Assembly (NCBI RefSeq): GCF_001006325.2
Contig: NZ_LBIA02000001.1
Location: forward strand, 3,039,501-3,103,500
From: Afipia massiliensis
GTDB lineage: Bacteria > Pseudomonadota > Alphaproteobacteria > Rhizobiales > Xanthobacteraceae
Length of the DNA stretch: 64,000 bases
Direction of reading: 5' to 3'
Under the pieces are notes generated by a model that did no database searches, was not told where the DNA came from, and saw only the letters and a program-made list of their open reading frames with translations. How positions within the stretch are numbered: the first letter of the stretch is position 1; each line of letters starts with the position of its first letter. Shown piece by piece: positions 55,769 through 64,000 of this stretch. A program made the position numbers and the translations under genes.

Positions 55769-57172
55769 ATGTCTCGCGACTCGATGACAATAATCCGAAA
55801 CCGCGAGGTCGCGCTGCTGGCGATTATTGGGCTGATCGCCGCCTATTTCATGATCTGGCCGGTGTGGCGCGCGTGGTTTCCGTTGGACATCGGCCCAACC
55901 GATGGATGGAACGCCTATTTCCAGGACCTCGCTTTCGGACCCGGACTTTACCCAGCTGCTGATGCACTGGTGGCGAACAACTATCCACCGCTGTCTTTCT
56001 ATTTTATCGCGGCGCTCGGCAAGGTGTTCGGCGATCCGCTCTATGTCGGCCGGGCCGTGTCGATCCTGGCGACCATCGGCATCGGCATCGAGACCGGTGT
56101 TGTGGTCAGGCAACTCGGCGGCGGGCGTTTTGCATCGATCTTCGCGGGCCTGTGGGTGGTTGCGATCCTTGCCCGATCGTTCAATTCCTATGTCGGCCGC
56201 AACGATCCGCAACTGCTCGCCGAGTTCATCATGATGCTCGGCCTGATCTGGTTCCTGCACAACAGGGGCCGCGGATTTTCATCGACCATGCCCCTGCTGC
56301 TGATGGTGTTTGCAGGGTTCTTCAAGCACAATGTAGTCGCCGTGCCGCTCACCGCTCTAATCTGGATGTTGCTGCATGACGGCCGAAAGGCGATCAGACC
56401 GCTCGTGATCGTCGCACTGGTCATCTCCGCGGGCCTGTTGTCGTGCCAGCTGGCGTATCCGACGTTTTTCGCCAACATGCTTTCGCCACGCGTCTATTCC
56501 TTTGAGCGCGTGCTGATCGCGCTCGGTCGGCTGCAGTGGGTGGCTCCGGCGCTGGTGATCAGCATCGTCTGGAGCTGGCGGGAGCGGACGAAAACGCCGG
56601 CCCGCTTCACGATGCTGTTCGTCGGCATCGGACTTCTGACCTATCTCATCCAGTGGACCGGCGATTCCGTCATGGACAACGCGCAGTTCGATCTTGTGAT
56701 CGCCACTGCGGTGGGGGTCGGTCTGGCCTACAACCATGCCGCCAGTCTGCCGCTTGCACCTCGCCTGGGCGTCACCGGCGTTCGCACTGCGATCGTTGCG
56801 ATCCTTGCGATGCGGTTACTGGCGACGGGTCGGATCGAACCCGTGCTGATCCTTTTTGATTCGAATTATCGCGCGCAGTTTCCGAAGCACGCGGCCATCG
56901 TGCATGCGGAAGCCGCAAAGGTCGCTCGCATCCCCGGGACGGTCTTTTGCGAAAATCACATCGTCTGCAGGCTGGCGGGAAAGCCTTTTGAGGTCGACGA
57001 TTTCAAGACCGAGCAGTTCGTCAACACGGGCCGACTCACCCAGGCAGAACTGAGCGCGTTGTTTGATCGCAGGGGAGTAACCAATTTCGGGTCCGATCCT
57101 GCCACGAGAGCGGAATCACTGAACCGCGATATTTTTGCGACGCGCGATCCGCCGGTCGCTGCGCGCAACTAG
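55769..57172 (+). CDS. Unknown polytopic membrane protein, glycosyltransferase-C-like
   Basis: 467 residues, about nine to ten helices over residues 10-370 and a soluble C-terminal part. The first periplasmic loop has DIGPTDGWNAYFQDLAFGPGLYPAADALVANNYPPLSFYFIAALGKVFGDPL. An acidic residue near the first loop plus a YPPL(S)FY motif is the layout of GT-C type polyprenol-sugar transferases, but no exact family is recognised. It starts 55 bases after the cupin gene on the same strand. The first ATG may be at 55769 or 55784. Confidence 0.65.
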   Translation: MSRDSMTIIRNREVALLAIIGLIAAYFMIWPVWRAWFPLDIGPTDGWNAYFQDLAFGPGLYPAADALVANNYPPLSFYFIAALGKVFGDPLYVGRAVSILATIGIGIETGVVVRQLGGGRFASIFAGLWVVAILARSFNSYVGRNDPQLLAEFIMMLGLIWFLHNRGRGFSSTMPLLLMVFAGFFKHNVVAVPLTALIWMLLHDGRKAIRPLVIVALVISAGLLSCQLAYPTFFANMLSPRVYSFERVLIALGRLQWVAPALVISIVWSWRERTKTPARFTMLFVGIGLLTYLIQWTGDSVMDNAQFDLVIATAVGVGLAYNHAASLPLAPRLGVTGVRTAIVAILAMRLLATGRIEPVLILFDSNYRAQFPKHAAIVHAEAAKVARIPGTVFCENHIVCRLAGKPFEVDDFKTEQFVNTGRLTQAELSALFDRRGVTNFGSDPATRAESLNRDIFATRDPPVAARN

Positions 57173-57178
57173 AACAGT

Positions 57179-57312
57179 TCACCGGCCTCCGACGAATGGC
57201 ATCTGCGTCGCCATGATGTCGAGAAACAGCGCGCGGACGTCGAGCGAGCGCGTTGCCATGAACACGATGGCGTCGGTAACATTCTGCTCCATCCATGTGT
57301 TGCGCGGCTTCC
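57179..57312 (-). pseudogene. C-terminal remnant of a duplicated SDR gene
   Basis: Read on the minus strand from about 57292, the sequence gives [20 protein letters not shown] then LFLDIMATQMPFVGGR and a stop at 57179. This is nearly the same as the last 37 residues of the intact SDR gene at 60839-61585 ([20 protein letters not shown]...). Just upstream, the likeness continues (GCCGCGC, ATGGATG) but with small insertions that break the frame, then stops near 57312. There is no N-terminal part. It is a leftover of a local duplication. Confidence 0.75.
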
Positions 57313-57464
57313 TTGCCCTGAGCTGCGCTTATCCTTTCGACGCGGCCGGGCTCGCACAACCATGATTTAAAATGCAGTAACCATGCCACCATAAGTTGTG
57401 TTTTGTTAGCAAGGTAGAAAACATCGTCGGGTATTCGTCAGGCGGACAAACTGGGCAGAATGCC

Positions 57465-60014
57465 ATGTTCCGTACCCTTACGTGCCTGACCACCGAGCAC
57501 GACTGGCGGCTTGTCCTGCTCGCCGGGCTTGTGTGCTTCGTCGCAAGCGTCGTCGCTGTCAGCATTTTCCATCGTGCCATCGCGTCGCAAACCAGGGCGC
57601 GTCTGATCTGGATTGCAATCGCCGGAGCCGTGTTCGGATACGGGGTCTGGGCGACGCACTTCATCGCCATGCTCGCCTATGAGCCGGGCGTTTCATCCGG
57701 TTACGGCATTGCCCTGACGGCACTGTCGCTTGCTGCGGCAATGATACTGACGTCGTGCGGTTTGGCCTTTGCCGCAAACGACCCGAGCCGGTGGCGTGCA
57801 CCCATCGGCGGCGGGATCATGGGCGCCGGCATCGCCAGCATGCACTACCTCGGCATGTGGGCGCTCGAAGTGCCGGGGCGCGTGGTGTGGTCGCTGGACC
57901 TTGTCGCGGCATCCATCGTGCTCGGATTGCTCTTCGGTTATGTCGCGCTTCTGGTCGCGATACGCCGGAGCGACAGGTGGGGAACGCTTTACGCCGCGCT
58001 CTTTCTGACGCTTGCGATTGTCGCTCATCATTTCACGGCCATGGGCGCGGTGGAGATCATTCCCGATCCGACGCTGACGCCTGGCACGCTATCGCTGTCT
58101 CCAGCGGTGCTTTCCCTGGCCATTGCCGGTGTCGCCCTGTCGGTGCTCGGGATGAGTTTTGTCGGTGTGCTGGCAGATCGCCGCCTTGCCCTCCGCACCC
58201 GCAGGTTCGAAGAAATCATCGACCAGCTTTCGCTCGCCCGGCAGCAGAATGAAAGCTCACAAAAGGAACTGCAGGATCAGAAATTCAGGCTGGACACCGC
58301 CATCAACAACATGGGCGAAGGCTTGTGCATGTTCGATGGGGAAAAGCGGTTGGTCATTTGCAACGATCGTTATGCCGAGATGTATCGGTTGCCGCCGGAG
58401 CTGTTGAAGACGGGCACTCCCCACCATGACATCATCAAGCACCGCATCACCAATGGCATCCTCAAGGGCGAAACCAGCGAGAGCGCCGCGACGCTGGTGA
58501 TGTCGAGGCTGGGTGCGCTGCCTCGCAATGAAACGTCGAGCCGGATCGAAGAACTCGCGGATGGCCGCTCGATCTGCGTCACGCGGCAGCCAATGGCCGG
58601 TGGTGGCTGGGTCGCCACGCATCTCGACGTCACCGAGCAACGGCGCTCTGAAGCCAGGGTCGCCCATATGGCGCAGCATGACGCGCTCACCGATTTGCCG
58701 AATCGCGTGCTGCTTCGGGACCGGCTGGAGCAGGCTCTCTCCATCACACGCAGAGGAGGGCCGCACCTCGCAGTGCTGATGCTGGATCTCGATCGCTTCA
58801 AGGAGATCAACGACACGCTGGGGCATCCAACGGGCGACGCTTTGCTGCAGGCTGTTGCCGCGCGTTTGTGCACGTGTATCAGAGACACGGCATTGATCGC
58901 CCGTCTGGGAGGCGACGAATTCGCCGTCATCGAGCACATGTCAAAGCCGGTTGCCGAAGCTGCTGCTCTTGCCGAGAGGATCAAGCGGGCACTCTCCGAG
59001 CCATTCGATCTTGGGGATCATCAGGTGATCACCGGAACAAGCATTGGGATCGCCGTCGCGCCGACTGACGGCATCAATTCCGATCAGATTTTGAAAGCGG
59101 CGGACCTCGCCCTCTATCGCGCCAAAAGCAGCGGACGCGGCACGTTCCATTTCTTCGAGCCCGAGCTGGACCAGCGCATGCATGCGAGGCGAAATCTCGA
59201 GCGCGACATGCGGCATGCGCTCGTCAGCGGTGAGTTCGAACTCCACTATCAGCCATTCGTCGATCTCAAGAGCGGCGACATCAGTGGTTTGGAAGCGCTG
59301 TTGCGTTGGCATCATCCCCAGCGCGGGTTGGTTTCGCCTGCGGAGTTTATCCCGCTCGCGGAAGAAACCGGCCTCATCGTGCCGATCGGGGAGTGGGTCC
59401 TGCGGACGGCGTGCGCCGAAGCGGCAAAATGGCCTGCCGATCTCAAGATCGCGGTCAACCTGTCGCCGGCTCAGTTCAGAAGCAAGGAACTGGTCCCGGT
59501 CGTTTTTGGCGCGCTCGCGGCGTCGGGAATCGGGGCACAGAGGCTTGAACTCGAGGTGACCGAGACCGCAATCATGCATGACAGCGAGGCCGTGTTCGCG
59601 GCGCTCGGCCAGTTGCACAAGCTCGGCGTACGAATTGCCCTGGATGATTTCGGAACGGGCTACTCGTCCTTGAGCTTTCTGCAAAAATTTCCGTTCGACA
59701 AAATCAAGATCGATCGCAGCTTCGTCAACGAGCTCCTGAGCGCGAAGGAAGATTCGCGGTTGATCGCGCGGGCCGTGGTGAAATTTGCCGTCAGCCTTGG
59801 CAAGACGACCACGGCGGAAGGAGTCGAGACGAAGGAACAGCTGGACATCCTTCGCGAAGAAGCCTGCACGGAGATGCAGGGCTATTACTTTAGCCGGCCG
59901 AAGTGTTCCGCCGAAATCGCGCAAATGGTGGGGGCGGAGGCAGTATCAGCACCCGTCGTTACCCGCGACTGGCCCGCCGAAGATCGACGCAAGATTCAAT
60001 CGGCAGCGGGTTGA
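57465..60014 (+). CDS. MHYT-PAS-GGDEF-EAL c-di-GMP signalling protein
   Basis: 849 residues from ATG 57465 (MFRTLTCLTTEHDW); an open frame from GTG 57396 exists. Residues 10-245 are the seven-helix MHYT sensor with three repeats (ATHFIAMLAY, MHYLGMWALE, AHHFTAMGAVE), thought to bind copper. A short coiled linker and a PAS_7 domain (about 278-395) follow. The GGDEF domain has intact GGDEF (482-486), and the EAL domain has EALLRW from 610 and DDFGTGYSS, with the catalytic acidic residues present. It could make or break c-di-GMP; which activity wins cannot be told by sequence. Confidence 0.9.
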   Translation: MFRTLTCLTTEHDWRLVLLAGLVCFVASVVAVSIFHRAIASQTRARLIWIAIAGAVFGYGVWATHFIAMLAYEPGVSSGYGIALTALSLAAAMILTSCGLAFAANDPSRWRAPIGGGIMGAGIASMHYLGMWALEVPGRVVWSLDLVAASIVLGLLFGYVALLVAIRRSDRWGTLYAALFLTLAIVAHHFTAMGAVEIIPDPTLTPGTLSLSPAVLSLAIAGVALSVLGMSFVGVLADRRLALRTRRFEEIIDQLSLARQQNESSQKELQDQKFRLDTAINNMGEGLCMFDGEKRLVICNDRYAEMYRLPPELLKTGTPHHDIIKHRITNGILKGETSESAATLVMSRLGALPRNETSSRIEELADGRSICVTRQPMAGGGWVATHLDVTEQRRSEARVAHMAQHDALTDLPNRVLLRDRLEQALSITRRGGPHLAVLMLDLDRFKEINDTLGHPTGDALLQAVAARLCTCIRDTALIARLGGDEFAVIEHMSKPVAEAAALAERIKRALSEPFDLGDHQVITGTSIGIAVAPTDGINSDQILKAADLALYRAKSSGRGTFHFFEPELDQRMHARRNLERDMRHALVSGEFELHYQPFVDLKSGDISGLEALLRWHHPQRGLVSPAEFIPLAEETGLIVPIGEWVLRTACAEAAKWPADLKIAVNLSPAQFRSKELVPVVFGALAASGIGAQRLELEVTETAIMHDSEAVFAALGQLHKLGVRIALDDFGTGYSSLSFLQKFPFDKIKIDRSFVNELLSAKEDSRLIARAVVKFAVSLGKTTTAEGVETKEQLDILREEACTEMQGYYFSRPKCSAEIAQMVGAEAVSAPVVTRDWPAEDRRKIQSAAG

Positions 60015-60055
60015 GACGGGACTCTCGGGCGTTCGTCAGCCCCGCCCCGCGGCTT

Positions 60056-60832
60056 TCACTCGAGCGGCAGTTCCGGCTTGCGGCGAATGAATGGTGAGTA
60101 GACCGGCGCGTCGGGTTTGATCCGGCCGTCGCTGCCCCAATGCGCCATCTGGTTGAACGGGATGGCCGGAATTGTCTCAACTGTCGAAAGCGTTGTTGCC
60201 AAATTGCTGGCGATCGCCTTCAGGCGCGCTTCCACGGCGGCAGGATCGGAATAGCGAAGACCGGCCTCCACGCCGTAGGCAATGAATGGTTCGAGAACCG
60301 AAAACCCGCCGTAGGCGAGGGAGAAATTGATCGGCCACAGCAGCAGGTCGATGTCGCCGCTGCGTCCGTCATAAGCGTAGGTATCCTCGCTTGTGCCGAC
60401 CGTCACCGACACCATCGCCTTCTTGCCAACGAACCGTCCGTTCTCGAAGCGCTTCGTGCTGGTGTAGACGTCGCCGTAGATGAAAACGCGGTCGAACCAT
60501 CCCTTGAGTATCGCGGGCGGCAGATGCCACCACATCGGATATTGCAGGATCAGCAGATCCGCCTGATCGAGCCGCGCGATTTCGTCGGCGACGTCAGGGG
60601 GGATCGTTTGCGTGGCGGACGCCTGCCGCTGTTCGGATTGCACGTCGAAGCGGCTGCGATCCAGCGGCGCCGCATAATGCTCCGGACGCTCGCAAGGATC
60701 GAACCCCATCTGGTAAAGATCGGAGACGGTGACCGACCAGCCTTTCCGTTCAAGCGCCGTCCGGGCCGTTGCGGCCAGGTGTGCGTTGTACGATTTCGGC
60801 TCGGGATGAGCGACGACGATGTGAGCGCGCAC
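60056..60832 (-). CDS. NAD(P)H dehydrogenase (quinone)-type flavodoxin-fold reductase
   Basis: 258 residues. HIVVAHPEPKSYNAHLA is the flavin phosphate loop; LLILQYPMWWHLPPAILKGWFDRVF is the standard NQO1/MdaB/KefF motif with Trp and Phe near the isoalloxazine. A two-electron quinone or nitro reductase is likely. The C-terminal tail (VETIPAIPFNQMAHWGSDGRIKPDAPVYSPFIRR) is longer than in KefF. It follows the SDR gene by 6 bases on the same strand. Confidence 0.87.
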   Translation of the reverse strand: MRAHIVVAHPEPKSYNAHLAATARTALERKGWSVTVSDLYQMGFDPCERPEHYAAPLDRSRFDVQSEQRQASATQTIPPDVADEIARLDQADLLILQYPMWWHLPPAILKGWFDRVFIYGDVYTSTKRFENGRFVGKKAMVSVTVGTSEDTYAYDGRSGDIDLLLWPINFSLAYGGFSVLEPFIAYGVEAGLRYSDPAAVEARLKAIASNLATTLSTVETIPAIPFNQMAHWGSDGRIKPDAPVYSPFIRRKPELPLE

Positions 60833-60838
60833 GTGTCG

Positions 60839-61585
60839 TCAGCCGCGCCCAACGAACGGCATCTTGGTCGCCATGATGTTGAGGAACAGCGCGTTGGCGT
60901 CGAGCGAGCGCGTTGCCATGAACACGATGGCGTCGGCGACGTTCTGCACATCCATGCGCGGCTCAACCATCGTATCGCCGCGCGGCTGAAGCACGCCGCC
61001 GGTCATGCGCTCGGTCATCTCGGTCGCGGCGTTGCCGATGTCGATCTGGCCGCAGGCGATGTCGTAGGCGCGGCCGTCGAGCGCGGTGGCGCGGGTGAGG
61101 CCGCTGATCGCGTGCTTGGTCGAGGTGTAGGGCGAGGAGAACGGCCGCGGCGCATAGGCCGAGATCGATCCGTTGTTGATGATCCGCCCGCCGCGGGGCG
61201 TCTGGTCCTTCATGATACGGAACGCATGCTGCGTGCAGAGGAACGGCGCGGTGAGGTTGGTGGCCACCGTGGTCTGCCACTGCTGCAGGCTGATGTCCTC
61301 CAGTGGCACCGGCGGTGTGCCGACGCCGGCATTGTTGAACAGCACGTCGAGGCGGCCGAATGCGTCCATGGTCTTGGCGAACAATGCGGCGATCGAGGCC
61401 GGATCGGTCATGTCGCTTGGCACCACGAGGCTCTTGCCGAGATCCTTGCCGGCCTTCGCGGTGTCTTCCAGGGCGTCCTTGCGGCGCCCCGCAAGAACCA
61501 CCGAGAAGCCGGCCTTCATCAGCGCCAGCGAGGAGGCGCGTCCAATTCCGGAACCGGCGCCGGTGACGATCGCAATCTTTGCCAT
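60839..61585 (-). CDS. Short-chain dehydrogenase/reductase (SDR)
   Basis: 248 residues, classical SDR. NAD(P) motif [10 protein letters not shown] (8-17), NNAG, and the catalytic S140, Y153 and K157 (SPYTSTKHA). R34-R35 after beta-2 points to NADP(H). The substrate is not known. It stands between the binding-protein gene and the flavodoxin-fold reductase, so these three minus-strand genes may be one operon. A damaged copy of its 3' end is at 57179. Confidence 0.92.
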   Translation of the reverse strand: MAKIAIVTGAGSGIGRASSLALMKAGFSVVLAGRRKDALEDTAKAGKDLGKSLVVPSDMTDPASIAALFAKTMDAFGRLDVLFNNAGVGTPPVPLEDISLQQWQTTVATNLTAPFLCTQHAFRIMKDQTPRGGRIINNGSISAYAPRPFSSPYTSTKHAISGLTRATALDGRAYDIACGQIDIGNAATEMTERMTGGVLQPRGDTMVEPRMDVQNVADAIVFMATRSLDANALFLNIMATKMPFVGRG

Positions 61586-61589
61586 GGTC

Positions 61590-62816
61590 CTAGTTCTTTC
61601 CTGGTGGATCGAGCCGCGTACAGCCGCCGTCGTTGATCGGGCGCATGATGTCAGCGGCTTTCACCTTGGCCTTGACCTTCAAGAGGTCCCATTCACTCTT
61701 GGACTCGGACGGCCCCTTGGCTTCGACAAGAAGCATGTCGTTCATCAGCCGGCCATCCTCGCGCAGTTTGGCTCCGGGCGCAAAGAAGTCATCCACCGGC
61801 ATTGTCTTCATCTGCCGCATCAGGGTGAGGCCGTTGTTGTCGTTAGCCGCTTCCGCAGCGCGCAGGTAATGTTTGACGGCGCTGTAGACGCCGGCCTGCG
61901 CATGCGTCGGCATCTTGCCGCCGTGCTTCGCCGCGAACCGCTTCGCGAACGCACGGCTCGCGTCGTCGTTGTCCCAATAATAGCCGGCGAGATACTGGAC
62001 GCCCCGCATGGCTTCCGGGCCGAGGGCGTGAACCGAGGTCAGGTAATAGATCAGCACCGCAAGCTTCTGGTCACCTTCGCCGATACGAAATTCCCGCGCC
62101 TGCTTGATGTTGGTCACGGTGTCGCCGGAAGCGTTGGCGAGCGCGATGATCTTTGCGCCGGAGGCCTGCGCCTGGAGCAGGAAGGACGAGAAATCCATCG
62201 TGCCGACCGGATGACGCACGGAGCCGAGCACCTTGCCGCCCGCCGCGGTGACAACCTTGGAAACCTCGCTCTGCATGGCGATGCCGAACGCATAGTCGGC
62301 CGTGATGAAGAACCACGTATCGCCGCCCTGCTGCACGACGGATTTCGCAATGCCCTGAGCGAGCGAGTAGGTGTCGTACAGCCACATCGCGCCCGTCGGG
62401 GAGCATGCCTTGCCGAATATGTCGGCGGTTGCGGAGCCGACATGCACGACGATCTTCCCGCGCTCGCGCGCAAGATCCTGCACGGCGAGCGAGATCGCCG
62501 AATTCCCGATGTCGAAGATCGCGTCCACGCCCTGCTGGTCGTAGAGGCTGCGGGCCAGATTGACGCCGATGTCGGTTTTGTTCTGATGGTCCGGGCTGAG
62601 CAGCACGACCGGTTGGCCGCGCACCTTGCCGCCAATATCTTCGATCGCTAATTGAGCCGCGACGACGCTGCCGGGACCGCCGGCGTCAGAAAACACCGAG
62701 CTCTTGTCATTGAGAACAGCGATTTTGAGGGGATTGGTGATCGGCTCTGCCGACACGGACGGGATAAAATTCAGGGCGAGCAGAAAAAGAGCCACGAAAC
62801 CTGTGGTGAGTCGCAT
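61590..62816 (-). CDS. Orphan ABC-type periplasmic binding protein (LivJ-like)
   Basis: 408 residues with a signal peptide ([20 protein letters not shown], cut near VSA-E). Type I periplasmic binding fold: [41 protein letters not shown], and [14 protein letters not shown] region. No permease or ATPase genes adjoin it, so it may work with transport genes elsewhere. It is followed by the SDR and the reductase, 4 bases to the SDR start, suggesting a catabolic unit for the bound ligand, perhaps an aromatic or short organic acid. Confidence 0.87.
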   Translation of the reverse strand: MRLTTGFVALFLLALNFIPSVSAEPITNPLKIAVLNDKSSVFSDAGGPGSVVAAQLAIEDIGGKVRGQPVVLLSPDHQNKTDIGVNLARSLYDQQGVDAIFDIGNSAISLAVQDLARERGKIVVHVGSATADIFGKACSPTGAMWLYDTYSLAQGIAKSVVQQGGDTWFFITADYAFGIAMQSEVSKVVTAAGGKVLGSVRHPVGTMDFSSFLLQAQASGAKIIALANASGDTVTNIKQAREFRIGEGDQKLAVLIYYLTSVHALGPEAMRGVQYLAGYYWDNDDASRAFAKRFAAKHGGKMPTHAQAGVYSAVKHYLRAAEAANDNNGLTLMRQMKTMPVDDFFAPGAKLREDGRLMNDMLLVEAKGPSESKSEWDLLKVKAKVKAADIMRPINDGGCTRLDPPGKN

Positions 62817-62920
62817 TACTTCCTCCGAATATTTTTGCGCCGGTCGCGAACGCTAAGCATTCATGCCCGGTGTGCTCTGTTTGCGAGCGCGCAAAGTAGA
62901 ACCTATTTCGCCGGAGGTGT

Positions 62921-63667
62921 CTACGCGGAGTTGCCGTAGGGCGGGCGCGGGATGTTCTGGTGCGCGGCGCGCAGTGCCGCCGACCAGCGCGAACGCAGAT
63001 CGTGGAAATACGGCTCGCCCGCTTCGATGCGATAGTTCAGGTCGGCGTCGAGGGCGTCGGGACGGACCAGCAGAATGTCGATCGGCATGCCGACGCCGAG
63101 ATTGGAGCGCATGGTCGAATCCATCGACACCAGCCCGACCTTGAGCGCGTCATACAAATCGACGTCGTAGGAGATAGCGCGGTCGAGCACGGGCTTGCCG
63201 TACTTGTGCTCGCCGATCTGCAGGTAGGGTGTGTCGGTGGTGCATTCGATGAAGTTGCCGGCGGTGTAGACCATGAACAGCCGCATCCGTGCGCCCTTGA
63301 TCTGGCCGCCGAACAGAAACGACACGTCGAAGGAAATATCCTCGGCGCGCAGCGCACTGCCTTCGAGTGCATGAACGCTCCGGATGGCGCGGCCGATGCG
63401 CTGCGCCGCCTGGAACATGGTCGGCGCGTTCATCAGCGTTTCACGTTCGCCGGTCTCGGGATTTTCAACCCCCTCGTTGAGCGTCGAAATGACAGATTGG
63501 GTGAGGGCCAGATTGCCGGCGGTGGCGATCGCCATGATCCGCTCGCCGGGATTGCTGAAGACGTGCAGCTTGCGGAAGGTGGAGATGTTGTCGAGGCCCG
63601 CATTGGTGCGGGTGTCGGCCATCATCATCAGCCCGTCACGTACGAGGATTCCGCAGCAATAAGTCAT
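62921..63667 (-). CDS. Anbu, proteasome-related protease (BPH)
   Basis: 248 residues. The N-terminal MTYCCGILVRDGLMMMADTRTNAGLDNISTFRKL is the Anbu start: Thr2 becomes the N-terminal nucleophile after Met removal, and Asp18 and the Lys near 33 are the usual partners of the catalytic site. SDSTMRSNLGVG-like segments and FHDLRSRWSAALRAAHQNIP end the protein. Anbu forms open ring or spiral assemblies; its proteolytic activity is disputed. It lies downstream of a transglutaminase-like gene, the typical Anbu neighbour. Confidence 0.9.
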   Translation of the reverse strand: MTYCCGILVRDGLMMMADTRTNAGLDNISTFRKLHVFSNPGERIMAIATAGNLALTQSVISTLNEGVENPETGERETLMNAPTMFQAAQRIGRAIRSVHALEGSALRAEDISFDVSFLFGGQIKGARMRLFMVYTAGNFIECTTDTPYLQIGEHKYGKPVLDRAISYDVDLYDALKVGLVSMDSTMRSNLGVGMPIDILLVRPDALDADLNYRIEAGEPYFHDLRSRWSAALRAAHQNIPRPPYGNSA

Positions 63668-63759
63668 TCCAAGTCTCCAGACCGCGCATTTCTACGCGGC
63701 TGGAGCGGGTGGGGCAACTACGGGGATCCAACTTTAAAGAGACCTGCGTTTTCAAAGGT

Positions 63760-63849
63760 CGTCATTGCGAGGAGCGTAAGCGACGAAGCAATCCAGCTTT
63801 TTCGGCGTTCCAGACCAGGTTGGATTGCTTCGCTTCGCTCGCAATGACG
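63760..63849. repeat. Inverted repeat element of about 90 bases
   Basis: CGTCATTGCGAGGAGCG at 63760 returns as CGCTCGCAATGACG at the end (63836-63849), and GAAGCAATCCAG inside is matched by TTGGATTGCTTCG. The whole forms a long imperfect stem. Repeats with these ends are frequent in Bradyrhizobiaceae and other bacteria. It lies between the transglutaminase-like gene and Anbu. Confidence 0.8.
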
Positions 63850-63860
63850 CTAATTTGCGA

Positions 63861-64000
63861 TCAGCTCTGGCTCTGCCGTCCGGCCTGATCGACCCTGACG
63901 GCGACTTCCAGCGTCTCCGTGCCGCCGCCGTAACGGGTGCCGCGCGTCGGAGCCGCGCTCAGGTAGTCAAGACCGACTGCGACCCGGACATGGCCCTCGG
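63861..64000 (-). CDS. Transglutaminase-like family protein, C-terminal end (cut by window end)
   Basis: The readable 45 residues on the minus strand are EGHVRVAVGLDYLSAAPTRG then TRYGGGTETLEVAVRVDQAG and RQSQS before a TGA at 63861-63863. The VGLDYLxAAPxRGxRxGGG pattern is the usual tail of the transglutaminase-like proteins coded beside Anbu. The catalytic Cys/His/Asp part lies outside the window. Confidence 0.8.
   Translation of the reverse strand, partial: EGHVRVAVGLDYLSAAPTRGTRYGGGTETLEVAVRVDQAGRQSQS

Overview
The window is a GC-rich (about 60-63 % in most genes) stretch of an alphaproteobacterial chromosome. The gene content (Usg, BcsS, Anbu, the branched-chain amino-acid ABC operon with a small extra membrane protein, pcaBDC, a CODH-like cox cluster) and the style of the intergenic inverted repeats point to the family Nitrobacteraceae/Bradyrhizobiaceae (Bradyrhizobium, Rhodopseudomonas, Afipia and relatives). 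The genus cannot be fixed from the sequence alone. No rRNA, tRNA, CRISPR array, transposase or integrase was recognised.

Layout. 1-9.6 kb: the end of a bolA gene, an LtrA-type membrane protein, a convergent ergothioneine pair egtB-egtD, the CGFS glutaredoxin grxD, and three related secreted serine hydrolases (class C beta-lactamase fold) with a threonine aldolase on the other strand between copies two and three. 9.6-17.4 kb: housekeeping genes rpsD, murI, a MOSC protein, purB and rpe on the minus strand, with an EF-hand protein, an S58 peptidase and ccdA. 17.4-22.9 kb: a complete livH-livM-livG-livF ABC operon with its binding protein. 23-26.6 kb: a broken low-complexity gene, an unknown membrane protein and pcaB-pcaD-pcaC of the protocatechuate branch of the beta-ketoadipate pathway. 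26.8-33.6 kb: a CO-dehydrogenase-like cluster (coxG, S, M, D, E, two XdhC/CoxF halves and a molybdopterin-binding/MobA fusion) that contains no catalytic coxL. 34.1-39.1 kb: a TetR regulator with a near-perfect operator, a lipoprotein HlyD adaptor, ABC ATPase and permease (an export operon), then a class III nucleotide cyclase. 39-47 kb: an MFS transporter behind a palindromic site, BcsS, DUF488 and DUF72 proteins, two membrane-linked glycosyltransferases, and a DUF2778 cell-wall protein. 47-51.4 kb: an acyltransferase, about 0.85 kb of repeats, and a lower-GC 807-codon DUF4238/SEC-C gene. 51.5-54.3 kb: groES-groEL under a CIRCE site, then a DUF1353 protein. 54.4-64 kb: usg, a cupin with a histone-like basic tail, an unknown polytopic membrane protein, an MHYT-PAS-GGDEF-EAL c-di-GMP protein, a flavodoxin-fold reductase with an SDR and an orphan periplasmic binding protein, and the Anbu proteasome-like protease following a transglutaminase-like gene that runs off the window.

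Most of the window is ordinary core chromosome. The stretches least explained by known biology are the DUF4238/SEC-C islet beside groEL, the cox cluster without its catalytic subunit, the folded leader in front of the first serine hydrolase, and several signs of gene decay: a frameshifted Gln/Asn/Pro/Gly-rich gene and a leftover C-terminus of a duplicated SDR gene.
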